Source: Eretmocerus hayati (Eukaryota; Arthropoda; Insecta; Hymenoptera; Aphelinidae). From it: a stretch of 64,000 bases of DNA. The DNA is taken from positions 26,388,905 through 26,452,904 of the forward strand of contig CM056743.1 of NCBI GenBank assembly GCA_029851415.1, read 5' to 3'. A program made the translations under genes and the position numbers. Positions 46,401 to 56,317 of this stretch are shown piece by piece (within the stretch, counting starts at the first letter, position 1; each line of letters begins with the position of its first letter). Below the pieces are notes generated by a model. The model was given only the letters and a program-made list of their open reading frames with translations, had not been told where the DNA came from and did not search any database.

Positions 46401-47711
46401 AATTTTTTGGTCAGTTCCGTGTAGTACTAGTGCGACCCTTAAACGCGAGATTGCGGAGGTCCTAGTCAGCTTTTTTCAAAGTATCTGATGTACAAATGAA
46501 AACCCCAAAACCTCAAGACTGTAGCTTGAATCGTTTGGCCGTGAGATCAATTTTAGTGTCAAATATCAGGTTTCCGAGTGCAGCTCAAATGTCAGGTTCC
46601 GTGCGCCGCTACCGTGGTATGCATGTTATCCTCATGGTACCGAAGAGTGGAAATTTTTAGATCCGCGTGTGAGTTGAATTATACATTATATGTTTGAAAA
46701 AGTCGAAAAATATATGTTAGAACCTTCAGAAAGGGGATTTGTGGTTGGCACATTTTCGGGCTCCAAATGTTGAAGTTTTAACGGAACTACTCATGTAGAG
46801 GTGTGTTACGCGAAAGATGTGCGATTTGTATGTGTATATGTAAAGGGATATGTGCTATACTGCTGATGCTGCGCTACGAATTCATGTCGGATATGCGTGG
46901 CATTGAGCGAGCGACACGAATTGACGTGAATGTACGGAAACGTCGAATTTCGCGCTTCGGGAAGCTTCTTCAGATGTATAGCTTGTTGTACACAGCGTCG
47001 TGATCTTTCGTGTAGTAGTGGTGATATTAGTGGTCGTATTTTTGAGATAGTATCGATTTGTAACATTCGAGTGAAGGTGTGACATTTTGAGATAATGCAT
47101 TTTTCAAAAGTGATTCTTTGATGTTGCAAAATTCACTTTCGATGTGTCGATAATTCAGGATAGAAACTTGGTGGAAAATTTGAAATTGATCTTGCTACGC
47201 GTTCTGTATTTTCTTGTATCCCAATGATTCTTCTGCCATGAATTTTGATCAGATATCAGAGATCAACTTGAGGAAGGATAATTGATCGTCATTGTAACAG
47301 AAAAATTCACTAGTACATTCATTTTGGTCTTAATAACCCTCACCAGAGAAAATCATTCAACTCTTACCAGAAAACACATTTCTTTCTCAGCGGCGATCTT
47401 ATACATTTGTAACATTTTTTAAGGATTGAATTGATGATTTTCATAAACAACACAATTTCAAAGCCATTCTACTTCATGGAGTCTTCTGCAAGTTTCTGAT
47501 GCTATAATCGATTGAGGTTAACTTCTCCGCAAAGGTGCTCTACGAAAGCTGTACTAGTGATATCCAAAATTTCGAGCTGAACTTTTTTAACAGCGTCTAA
47601 CCACTGTATTCGTCGGCTATAAGAACGAACTCCGAGAAATACAATTCGCTAATTCTCAAACTAAAAATTCACTAGAAAATAGCCAATAATGAATGAACGA
47701 TTTAAATTAAA
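43441..47711. other. Intergenic stretch
   Basis: No recognised gene. A poly-T run of about 25 lies at 45647-45671 and a shorter T-rich run near 43927-43950. A 166-codon frame (45279-45779) crosses the poly-T run and is rejected. Between 46000 and 46650 the phrase TTCCGTG recurs four times at irregular intervals, with no evident meaning. Confidence 0.45.
45647..45671. repeat. Poly-T tract
   Basis: About 25 T residues. On the minus strand this is a poly-A that could be the tail of a retroposed sequence, but no retroelement was recognised upstream of it. Confidence 0.8.
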
Positions 47712-48375
47712 TAGTCCGGGAGCTGGATAGGCTCCCGTATGCACTGAGAGCGCCGATCATGAACCAAAGGTTTTCTAACGTGACTTTTCTCGTAGAATCC
47801 GAATTCTTTGGTATTTTTACGATAGGAGGTGGAGATCACCTTTAAAAACGCAATTTTTAACCTCAAAACTGTTTTTTGCGCGGGTAAGGGGACCAATCTT
47901 CCAGACTACTTGGATGACATCCGGAACATAGAAGTGTAATTGGAAACACGCCATAACATCATATTCAAATATTTTGCACCCGATATACAGGGTGTCGAAG
48001 CCCCTTCGGGGTTGTTTGGTGCGATCGATGGTCCGGAAACGGATGAATCGCTAAATAATTTAGCTATTGGGTATTTATATAATCAGGTCATTGATGCAAG
48101 TTATTCTTCCCACTTCTGGGCCCTACGGACCCAATATACAGGGTGTCGAAGAGTTGCAATGCCCATCTCGATCGCATTTGAATTACCCCAACTCACGTAA
48201 TAGAGTATTGGACAGTAAAATTGATAGATCTCAATTCAATTTGATCCTCTGACTAGACATTCAAAGATCCTTCCCCGATTTGGAGCATGGAAATTCCGTA
48301 GAAGTCACTATTTTCCATATCAAAATGTATAGATTTACAATGCGATCCCGTCGAAAAATTGAAATGTACAATCTG

Positions 48376-48415
48376 AATGTGGTATACCATCTCTATAGAG
48401 ATTGCATACCACATT
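48376..48415. repeat. Near-perfect 40-nt hairpin in the left arm
   Basis: AATGTGGTAT and ATACCACATT close a stem that continues as CCATCTCTA / TAGAGATTG, giving about 18 of 20 pairs with almost no loop. The right arm of the same element keeps only half of this palindrome, so it arose, or was lost, after the arms separated. Confidence 0.6.
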
Positions 48416-48900
48416 TTCTGTAGTTAATTAATCATCAGGTATCCAGAGTAATGCATTGCGTCTGTACTCTGGTAACTCTGAAAACTGTATAGTTTATGAA
48501 CATTAATGATGTGCCTTCAAACCTGGAGCTCCTCATATCATCCAATCGTGACCGTTGGGTCGTTAGAACTCACACCGTCTCAAAACATATAAACACATGT
48601 GTGAGAACAAATTCGACCCCTGATAGCCGACGATTTTATGGGTAACACGCTATGTCCAAGGTAAATTGCAGGGTTATTGATTCTGAGTCATTCTGAAGAA
48701 TGAAAGAATGCTTCGATCTACAATATGTTACAGAAGGTGTGTACATAATGTAACCGGGGGGTAGCAAAAAAATTGTAAACTTTATTGGTCCATTCCAAAT
48801 TTTTTGTAAACCCTCGTGGTTTTTGTAAGGCTCACGCAAAGTATGGCATTTTAGTGTAACGCTAGTCGTGTAATGATTAATCATCTTCTGCTGTTTAGTT

Positions 48901-49124
48901 TCGCGTACGCGAGGCTGGACCTCGCGCGCGCGAGAATCTCTATTCGGCAGCGTTCGGCAGCGTGCTGATTCGCGTACGCGAATACAAGGATCCCTCGCGT
49001 ACGCGGATACAGGGATCCCTCGCGTACGCGAGTCATCATTACGTTTGCGTACGCGAGTCTCGGATAGCCCAACGCTGCCGAATAGAGATTCTCGCGCGCA
49101 CGAGGTCCAGCCTCGCGTACCCGA
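48901..49124. repeat. Six copies of the palindrome TCGCGTACGCGA
   Basis: At the centre of the foldback the 12-bp palindrome occurs at 48901-48912, 48970-48981, 48995-49006 (last base G), 49020-49031, 49045-49056 (second base T) and 49113-49124 (one base changed). The copies are spaced irregularly from 14 to 69 bp. Between them are GGATCCCT repeats and GTTCGGCAGC repeats. CpG density is far above that of the surroundings. Confidence 0.85.
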
Positions 49125-50158
49125 AACTAAACAGCAGAAGATGCTTAACCATTACACGACTAGCGTTACACTAAAATGCCATACTTTGCGTGAGCCTTAC
49201 AAAAACCACGAGGGTTTACAAAAAATTTGGAATGGACCAATAAAGTTTACGATTTTTTTGCTACCCCCCGGTTACATTATGTACACACCTTCTGTAACAT
49301 ATTGTATAGATCTTGGTTTGGAAGTTTCGTCTTTGTTTCGAAATTTGAGAGTCTTGAATGGATTATTTTTCAAAGGTCATTATGGATAATTTTCATACAA
49401 GCACTAAACGTTATTCCGAATTCTGGATAGTAATAAATCAGAGACCGCGCATCGCATAATCATTTTGTAAATGTACAGAGATGGCATACCACACGCAGAT
49501 GGTACATTCCAGTTTTTCGACGTGATCGCATTGTAAATCTATACAATTTGGTATGGAAAATAGTGACTTCTACGGAATTTCCATGCTCCCAATCGAAGAA
49601 GGATCTCTGAATGTCTAGTCAGAGGATCAAATTGAATTGAGATTTATCAATTTCACTGCCCAATACTCTATTACGTGAGTTGGAATAATTCAAATACGAT
49701 GGAGATGGGTATTACAACTCTTCGACACCCTGTATATTGGGTCCGTAGGGCCCAGAAGTGGGAAAAGTAACTTGCTAATGACCTGATTATATAAATACCC
49801 AATAGCTAAATTATTTAGCGATTCATCCGTGTCCGGACCATCGATTGCACCAAACAACCCCGAAGGGGTTTCGACACCCTGTATATCGGATGCTAAATAT
49901 TTGAATATGATGTTATGGCGTGTTTTCAATCACACCTCTATGTTCCGGATGTCATCCAAGTAGTTTGGAAGACTGGTGCCCTTGCCCGAGCAAAAAAACA
50001 GTCTTTAGGTTAAAAATTGCGTTTTTAAAGGTGATCTCCACCTCCTATCGTAAAAATACCGACGGATTCGGATTCTACGAGAAAAATCACGCCAGAAAAC
50101 GTTTGGTTCATGATCGGCGCTCTCAGTGCATACGGGAGCCTATCCAGCTCCCGGACTA

Positions 50159-50305
50159 AAAATCCCGTATGATTTTTCATTTCCTGAGCACAAGACATCT
50201 TCCCCGCTTCTTCCTCGCGATAATCCACCAAAAGCTTGTTTTCGACACACTGTGCGAGAAAGTAACATTCTCGTACTGATTTTCCATTTTCCCTCACACC
50301 TTCCC
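50159..50305. repeat. Fragment related to 29317-29345
   Basis: TTTTCGACACACTGTGCGAG (from about 50239) followed by AAAGTAAC corresponds in the same orientation to TTTTTCGACAAACTGTGCCAGAAAGTGG in copy 1 (about 29319-29345), whereas the neighbouring core is in opposite orientation. Confidence 0.45.
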
Positions 50306-50370
50306 GAAAATAGTATTCGATACACGCGTGTAAAACTTATTTTTCCACCCTTGTATCGAAATATACTATC
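50306..50370 (-). repeat. TTTCGATACAAGGG family, copy 2
   Basis: On the minus strand this reads ATTTCGATACAAGGGTGG, AAAAATAAGTTTTACACG, CGTGTATCGAA, matching 29267-29313 with about two differences. It lies right after the end of the 2.45-kb foldback and before a poly-A tract. Confidence 0.6.
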
Positions 50371-50377
50371 TTGTTTG

Positions 50378-50467
50378 AAAAAAAAAAAAAAAAAAAATTA
50401 TCAAACTAATTTCGACTGTACTCATCTCTCGACAAAAAATATACATTTTTCCAAAAACTCTACATCC

Positions 50468-50499
<32 letters not shown>
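50378..50499. repeat. Poly-A tract and (CA)n microsatellite
   Basis: Twenty A residues at 50378-50397 and a CA run at 50469-50499. Confidence 0.9.
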
Positions 50500-50502
<3 letters not shown>

Positions 50503-52796
50503 AATTATACATTGCTACAACCATCAAAAACTAGAAGCTCAAAATTCTACACTCTGTACCCTCTCCATCTCAATCACCTTCCCACCTTGCAAAATTCAAA
50601 CAGGATCGGGAGGAAAAAAAGAGTAATAGATCGAACACCAGCTCTCAAAGCTTTCCCATGACTCTCAACTTCGAAAGTGGATTTCTGCTATAAACGCGAT
50701 AATTGAAACGCATCAATTCACGTCGTCGTCGTCGTTTGCGTCGCGCGAAGTGAAGCAACAGCAGCAGCTGTCGCAAAATTTTCATACATGCTACCCCCGG
50801 TCTATATGTACTCCTCTCATGATCGATGGCGGACGCTTCTAAAACCTTCAACCCCCCTCCCCCCCTCCCTCTTCACGAAACATAGACATACAGTCATACT
50901 ATGTGACAAGGTTAGCACTATATGTATAGGCACAAACTCTATGGACAGATAGCCGCGCTATCAGTGACTAATAGCCCGTGGGCCATATTGCAACCATCGA
51001 ACTCTCTCTCTCTAACCCTTTAAACTGTATTATATGGAGTATATAGTATACAAAGCTCAAAAAAGCAAAAAACGCTTATCGGACACGGGGGAGTATAGTG
51101 ATGCTTCTATACTCCTGCTTCATCGTGCGCTATACTCGGTAAATCGGGACACGTGAATTTATCTTATCGCTCGTGGTATGTGTGTGTGTATGTGTGTGTG
51201 TGGGGGGGGGGGCGAAACGTGTGAAATGAAGCGCAAATATTTGGATTTAAATTGATATGTATGGCTTATTAACTATTTCGATTGTTCTTAAATTTGGATA
51301 CTCGAGCTTTGAATTTGATGGGTGGTTTCTGATCGGTAAGAGGGGTTGGAAAGAAGAAAAAAATTTCAATCTTGAGAGGAAAAGTTGTTTGTTATTTGAA
51401 AACAATGAGAGATGAGTGCTGCTTTCGATGAGTAGAGAGCTTTTTTCGGTTGGCCGTTAGTTACGTACCAAATGCGTTTTATCGTGACCCAGTTTCTGAT
51501 GTACGATGATGGCGAAGTGCTTGTTTGGGGAGCAAGTATGCCTCTTCCTTGTAATTATCGGCTCTCCTATTCGAGTTCGTCCTACTTCCATATCCGCAAC
51601 CCCAAAAGATTCAAGAAGAAAAATCGAGATTACTTATATTCGGTCGTATCGGCTCGTTGTCCCATCAGGGGGTACCATTTGCAAAACACTGATTATCGAA
51701 AAATTGAAAAATAAATGCACAGTTCGAATGATCATCCGCAATCTCTTGCACATAGCAATCTGCAATTCTGATTGAACCATCCATCACAGTGTTCGAATTT
51801 TCAAAATTAATCAAAATTTCCATCCAATTTACTACTATATTCGGAGTGTAATAGTCGCCCACAGTCTAATATACAAATTGATACATATCAACGCTACATT
51901 ATAACATGAAACATGGATTTTGAATGTGGACGGATAAATTTGCGTCAATAGGACGCTCTTGGCATTGAAATACACGCACATTCCCACACTCTTTATAGAG
52001 CATGAATCGAGTTCTCTAACCGAAATTCTCCTCCCTTTGAATATTCAATCAATAGCAATTCATTATATGGAAGTCCTCGCACGGCGACATTTCTACCTCT
52101 CCATTTTCTCAATGCAAATAGTCAATGGGTAGCAGAAATGGAACGAGCTTTCAGCGCCAGTCCATTACAAAACCCATTCACGCGAATCCGCACTATTATT
52201 GCACAAAGGTGTGGAGGAATATAGAAAGGGAGGCTCTGCGCAGTTTGCGCGCGGTCGAGTATATGACGTTTTTTTCAATTCTACGCTGCGAAAGCCTGCA
52301 GTGCATGGTGGTTTCATTCTCTTTAAAGAGAAAATGCACATTTTGCTGTGAAGCAATCTGCTCTTCAGTATTTACTCCACTATCATATTTTCGGTCTCTC
52401 CATAATTTTAAGTCTATGGATCTTTATGAGATCAGTTTTTACTTCCATCTCTGTAAAAGGTATTAATCGTTGATCATTTTCAACGGTTCCAAGGGTGATC
52501 TTACTTCTGACTTTCAAATATCACAAATCATGTTATATTGTGAATCGACGACTCTCATAGTGAGGGGGGGGGGGGATATTACATCACGTAATATGCATTT
52601 TTCAAACCAAAACTACTGTTCTTGATCATTTTGACTTAAATCGCTTGTTAGATACTAGAGGTTTTACCAAATAGAATAATAGATGCAATTAATTTCAACA
52701 TCCTTCAGTTCATTTCCTTTGCCTTTGTCCCAACTTTGAAATACTCTTCACAGGATATTGCAAAATTCGATCTTTGAAAAATTTTGGGCTAAATGT
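50500..52796. other. Intergenic stretch
   Basis: No recognised gene. A TG run followed by about 12 G residues lies at 51180-51213, CGT-rich trinucleotides near 50722-50736, a C-rich tract near 50851-50870, and a G run at 52564-52574. Confidence 0.45.
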
Positions 52797-52980
52797 CCGG
52801 ATCACCAATCTTGTTTAAAAAATTTTTTACAGTTTTGTATTACACGTAGAATATGAAGAATCCGAAGTGACTCGGTCAAATGGGCCTCCTGTCCAAAGAT
52901 ACAGGCACTGAGATTAATATTGCTCATATGGGCCCATGTTAAAAAGTGATGTATATGTTACGTACCAAACCCGAAATCGT

Positions 52981-53100
52981 ACACTTCGCGAACGGTACAG
53001 CCGATTCTGTACCATTCGCGAATGGTACACCACCATTTGTACCGAGCCCGATATTCCGGGTTTGGTACAGCAGAGTCTTGTACCATTCGCGAACTGTACA
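52981..53100. repeat. Cluster of GTACCATTCGCGAATGGTAC palindromes
   Basis: A perfect 22-bp palindrome centred on TTCGCGAA spans 53008-53029. Related half-matched copies are at about 52984-52998 and 53075-53098. The right arm repeats the set at about 54040-54052, 56668-56680 and 56689-56708. The words GGTACA and TTCGCGAA thus recur at a fixed relation within a CpG-poor neighbourhood. Confidence 0.7.
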
Positions 53101-54732
53101 GCCGCCTTATACCGAGCTCGATTTCGAATCGCGCCATATGGCTCGGATCGTGTTTACAAATGAGGATCGTCTATAAATGATGATTAGCAAAATGATATGT
53201 ATTGGACGAGTTCAGTCAAGTGCAGGTAACGATCGAGCTTGCACAATGTATCCCGATGATACTATTCGTGATGAGTTCAACTCAAAACTAGATGTTCTTG
53301 AAACATCCGATAGTTGTAAGTTCACAAAAAGTGAAACAGAATATTCTTACACACGTGACAGTCACTCTCATGAACATTAGAACCACTGCATGGGTTATGT
53401 TCGCGTATCTTGTTTTGATGACATAATACATCTTGAGAACACCGCCATGCCCAGTTTCATCATGAATCTATCTTCATCTAATATAAACTTCATCAGTATA
53501 CCGTTTTTCTACGTAATATCTCACTTCGTCGTCCCACTGTAAGAAGAAATCCTCAAAATCAGTCTCATTGTCTGAATATTAACATTACATGGTCAGGGGG
53601 TTTGTTGTGATTTAGTACGATTTTTTACCGACTCTGAGAATTTCTTCTTGAAGTGCTATTTTCATAGGAAAGATTAGACGAGGAATATCGCCAACAGTCA
53701 ACAATATATATGTCAAACTGTTTCAATCTTCTGTATTCCAGAGAGGTCCTGAATGATTTCTTCTCAATTTCACTAATTAGCTTCACAAGGTTTCGTCATT
53801 CTGTCTCACTTTTTATGAACTGACAATTATCGGATGTTCGCCTAATTTTGAGTTGAACTCATCACGAATAGTATTATCGGGATACATTGTGCAAGCTCGA
53901 TCGTTACCTGTTCTTGACTTAACTCGTCAATACATATCATTTTAAACGCTAATCATCATTTATAGACAATTCTCATTTGTAAACACGATCCGAGACATAT
54001 GGCGCAATTCGAAATCGAGCTCGGTACAAGGCGGCTGTACAGTTCGCGAATGGTACAAGACTCTGCTGTACCAAACCCGGAATATCGGGCTCGGTACAAC
54101 CCTGGTGGAAAAATGAGCGTAGCAGTACTGCGCAACTCCCTACTACTGTCATACCGCTACGGCCGTATTACTATAGTAGCACTACTGTCGTAATACGATC
54201 GTAGCACTCCGGTAGTAGTACTGGCCGTATTACTGTCGTATTACTATCGTAGTACGCTCTAGATTTACGGTCATACTAGAATAGAAATATTTGGGTTTTA
54301 CATTATGCTTGTGATAAATAAGTACTCCCGCAGTATAGATTAATTCGAAAGATATTTTGGAAGGTATACTTGAATGGCTCTGTCAAAACATTTATGCTAG
54401 GAAGAAGTGAGAGCGTGACGGAGTAAATCGTTTTTGCCGAAATTCTACCCGTAATTGAGCACGGCGACAACATACGGACTGACGAATGGGGGACTTGCAT
54501 GGTCGAGCGTATGCCATAATACAGAATATGCATTCGATAGCGCAGACGGCGCAGACCACAAGATGATTTTTGGTCAAAACAAAATAATTTCAGGAGCAAT
54601 ATTTGATTTACAATAAATAATCAAAAATGCACCCGGGAAAGACCCCCGATTCAAATCTACGTCATATATGGTAGCCGCTGATACACACATGCAAATATCC
54701 GCGCGCATTGGTCTTGCGTACGTGTGACGGCC

Positions 54733-56002
54733 GTCTGCAAGCACTATGAAATAACAAATCGGACCCGGCTTGTTTGATGCTCGAAAAACAATTTTTTAAA
54801 CAAATTGGGGGTGAATTCTTCACATTAGCAGTTGCTTCTGGCCTTTTACTTTAGATAAGTGCAGTGGGAACACCTGTTATCACGTTTTTTGTGCATAGTG
54901 AAGTGAAGGAGGATGCAGGTTAGTGGACTTTTGAAGCCGCAAGTTTGAGGGAGAGAATTGTTAGATCATCACTCAAAGTATCATCTAGCTCATGTAATGA
55001 AGCAATAGTGGCATAATATATGTGACTGTGGTGAATAACTCTCACATTGAATCATCTGACGATTCTTATTCACCTTCCTACCTGAGGATGTTGACATCCT
55101 TCGACGATGATTACCTCAACTCCTCTTATGAAGCATCAGACAGAATCAAGTTGAGCGCACTCAATCAAACATTTAGTGGAGTAGTTGTCTGCTGTTTGTC
55201 GTGCCTCCAAGCATCCAAATGATGAGTTGGGCCCAAGTGTTGCCATTAGAATTGAGCTCTTGCCATTTCTAGCTCCTTAGTACTAGATCACTATGCTGTG
55301 GCTGCGTCAGATGATTAGTCCAATCAGTAAGAACCACAAAAGGGATTCAAAATGATGAACATTCATTTTAGATTTTACTAATGAAAGTTAATGATTGACC
55401 AAACCAATAACGCAGCCTTAGTGTAATGACCTAGTACTGAGAAGCTAGAAGTGGTGAGTGCTCATTTCTAATGGCAAAACTTGGGCCCAACTCATCAATC
55501 GGATGCTTGGAGGCACGACAAAAAGAAGACAACTACTTCACTAAATGTTTGATTGAGTACGCTCAACTTGATTCTGTCTGATGCATTACAAGAAGAGTTT
55601 GGATAATCATCGTCGAAGGGTGTCAACACTCTTGGATGGGAAGTTGAATAAGAAGGATCAGGTGATTCAATGTGGAAATTATTCACCACGGTCACATATA
55701 TTAAGCCACTGTTGCTTCATTTCATGAGCCAGATAACACTTTGAGTGATGATCTGACAATTCTCCACATCAAAATTGTGGCTCCAAAAGCCCACTAACCT
55801 GCATCCTTCTTCACTTCACTATGCACAAAAAACGTGATAACAGGCGGTCTCACTGCACCTCAACTATATTAATTGGCCAGGAGCAACTGCCAATGGGGAA
55901 AATCTCTCCCCAATTCGTTCAATAATATGTTTTGAGCATCAAACAAACCGGGTCCGAATTGTTGTTTTTTTGTTAGCAGCGATTGCGCGCAGACAATAAT
56001 TG
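54733..56002. mobile_element. Innermost foldback, ~1.27 kb
   Basis: The arms are about 54733-55345 and 55355-56002, meeting near 55350 with little or no spacer, at roughly 75-80 percent identity. Matching landmarks are CGGACCCGG, TTGTTTGATGCTC, ACGTGATAACAGG (complement of CCTGTTATCACGT) and GCATCCTCC/GCATCCTTCT. Both arms keep a 66-codon open frame (55022-55222 plus strand, 55495-55695 minus strand) whose predicted products are alignable but differ at about a quarter of positions. Neither has an ATG at its start. Confidence 0.7.
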
Positions 56003-56273
56003 ATGGCTCGTATGATGGTGTGAGATTAGGTTAGGGCTTCATATCTTTTTTTTTCTCCAACTGGTTACCTCAGCGTTCGCTGGCGTTCGCTGAGATATAC
56101 TTATATCCCTTTAGGTACCACTATTCAGCTACAGCGCTCCTGCGTTGCAGCTTTTCGTTGTACCCTTGTTGATGTGAGGGCTTCATATCATATAGCGTCC
56201 TATTGGCATACCTATACACACACCATCAGATCTATCCATAATACTGACAAAATAAAAATTCAGCTAAGAGAAT

Positions 56274-56317
56274 ACGAAAAATACGTAAATTGCTCCACAG
56301 ATTTACGTATTTTTCGT
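56274..56317. repeat. Perfect 17-bp stem-loop
   Basis: ACGAAAAATACGTAAAT (56274-56290) pairs without mismatch with ATTTACGTATTTTTCGT (56301-56317) around the 10-base loop TGCTCCACAG. It lies between the innermost foldback and the right end of its host element. Confidence 0.8.

Larger units (their letters stand above)
47712..50158. mobile_element. 2.45-kb foldback element with TA flanks
   Basis: The ends are TAGTCCGGGAGCTGGATAGG (47712 onward) and its exact complement ending at 50158. The TA may be the target duplication around GTCCGGG. The arms match at roughly 90 percent over 47712-48420 versus 49460-50158, and again over about 48720-48957 versus 49068-49310. Between these the arms have unrelated segments (48420-48720 against 49310-49460). 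Each arm carries two copies of ATACAGGGTGTCGAA. Open frames at 47940-48200 and 49690-49929 encode similar peptides, but they begin with TTG and differ mainly at amino-acid-changing sites, so they look like arm copies and not a protein under constraint. Confidence 0.85.

Noticed and set aside
48901..49124. CRISPR-like array
   Set aside because: The repeats are 12-bp palindromes with irregular 14-69-bp spacing inside a transposon loop in a eukaryotic sequence.
47940..49929. Pair of similar 79-86-codon frames as a conserved protein
   Set aside because: They are the two arms of one foldback. They start with TTG, and the differences are mostly amino-acid changing, so no constraint on protein is visible.
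50126..50626. 166-codon plus frame
   Set aside because: It starts inside a transposon end and crosses poly-A and (CA)n tracts.
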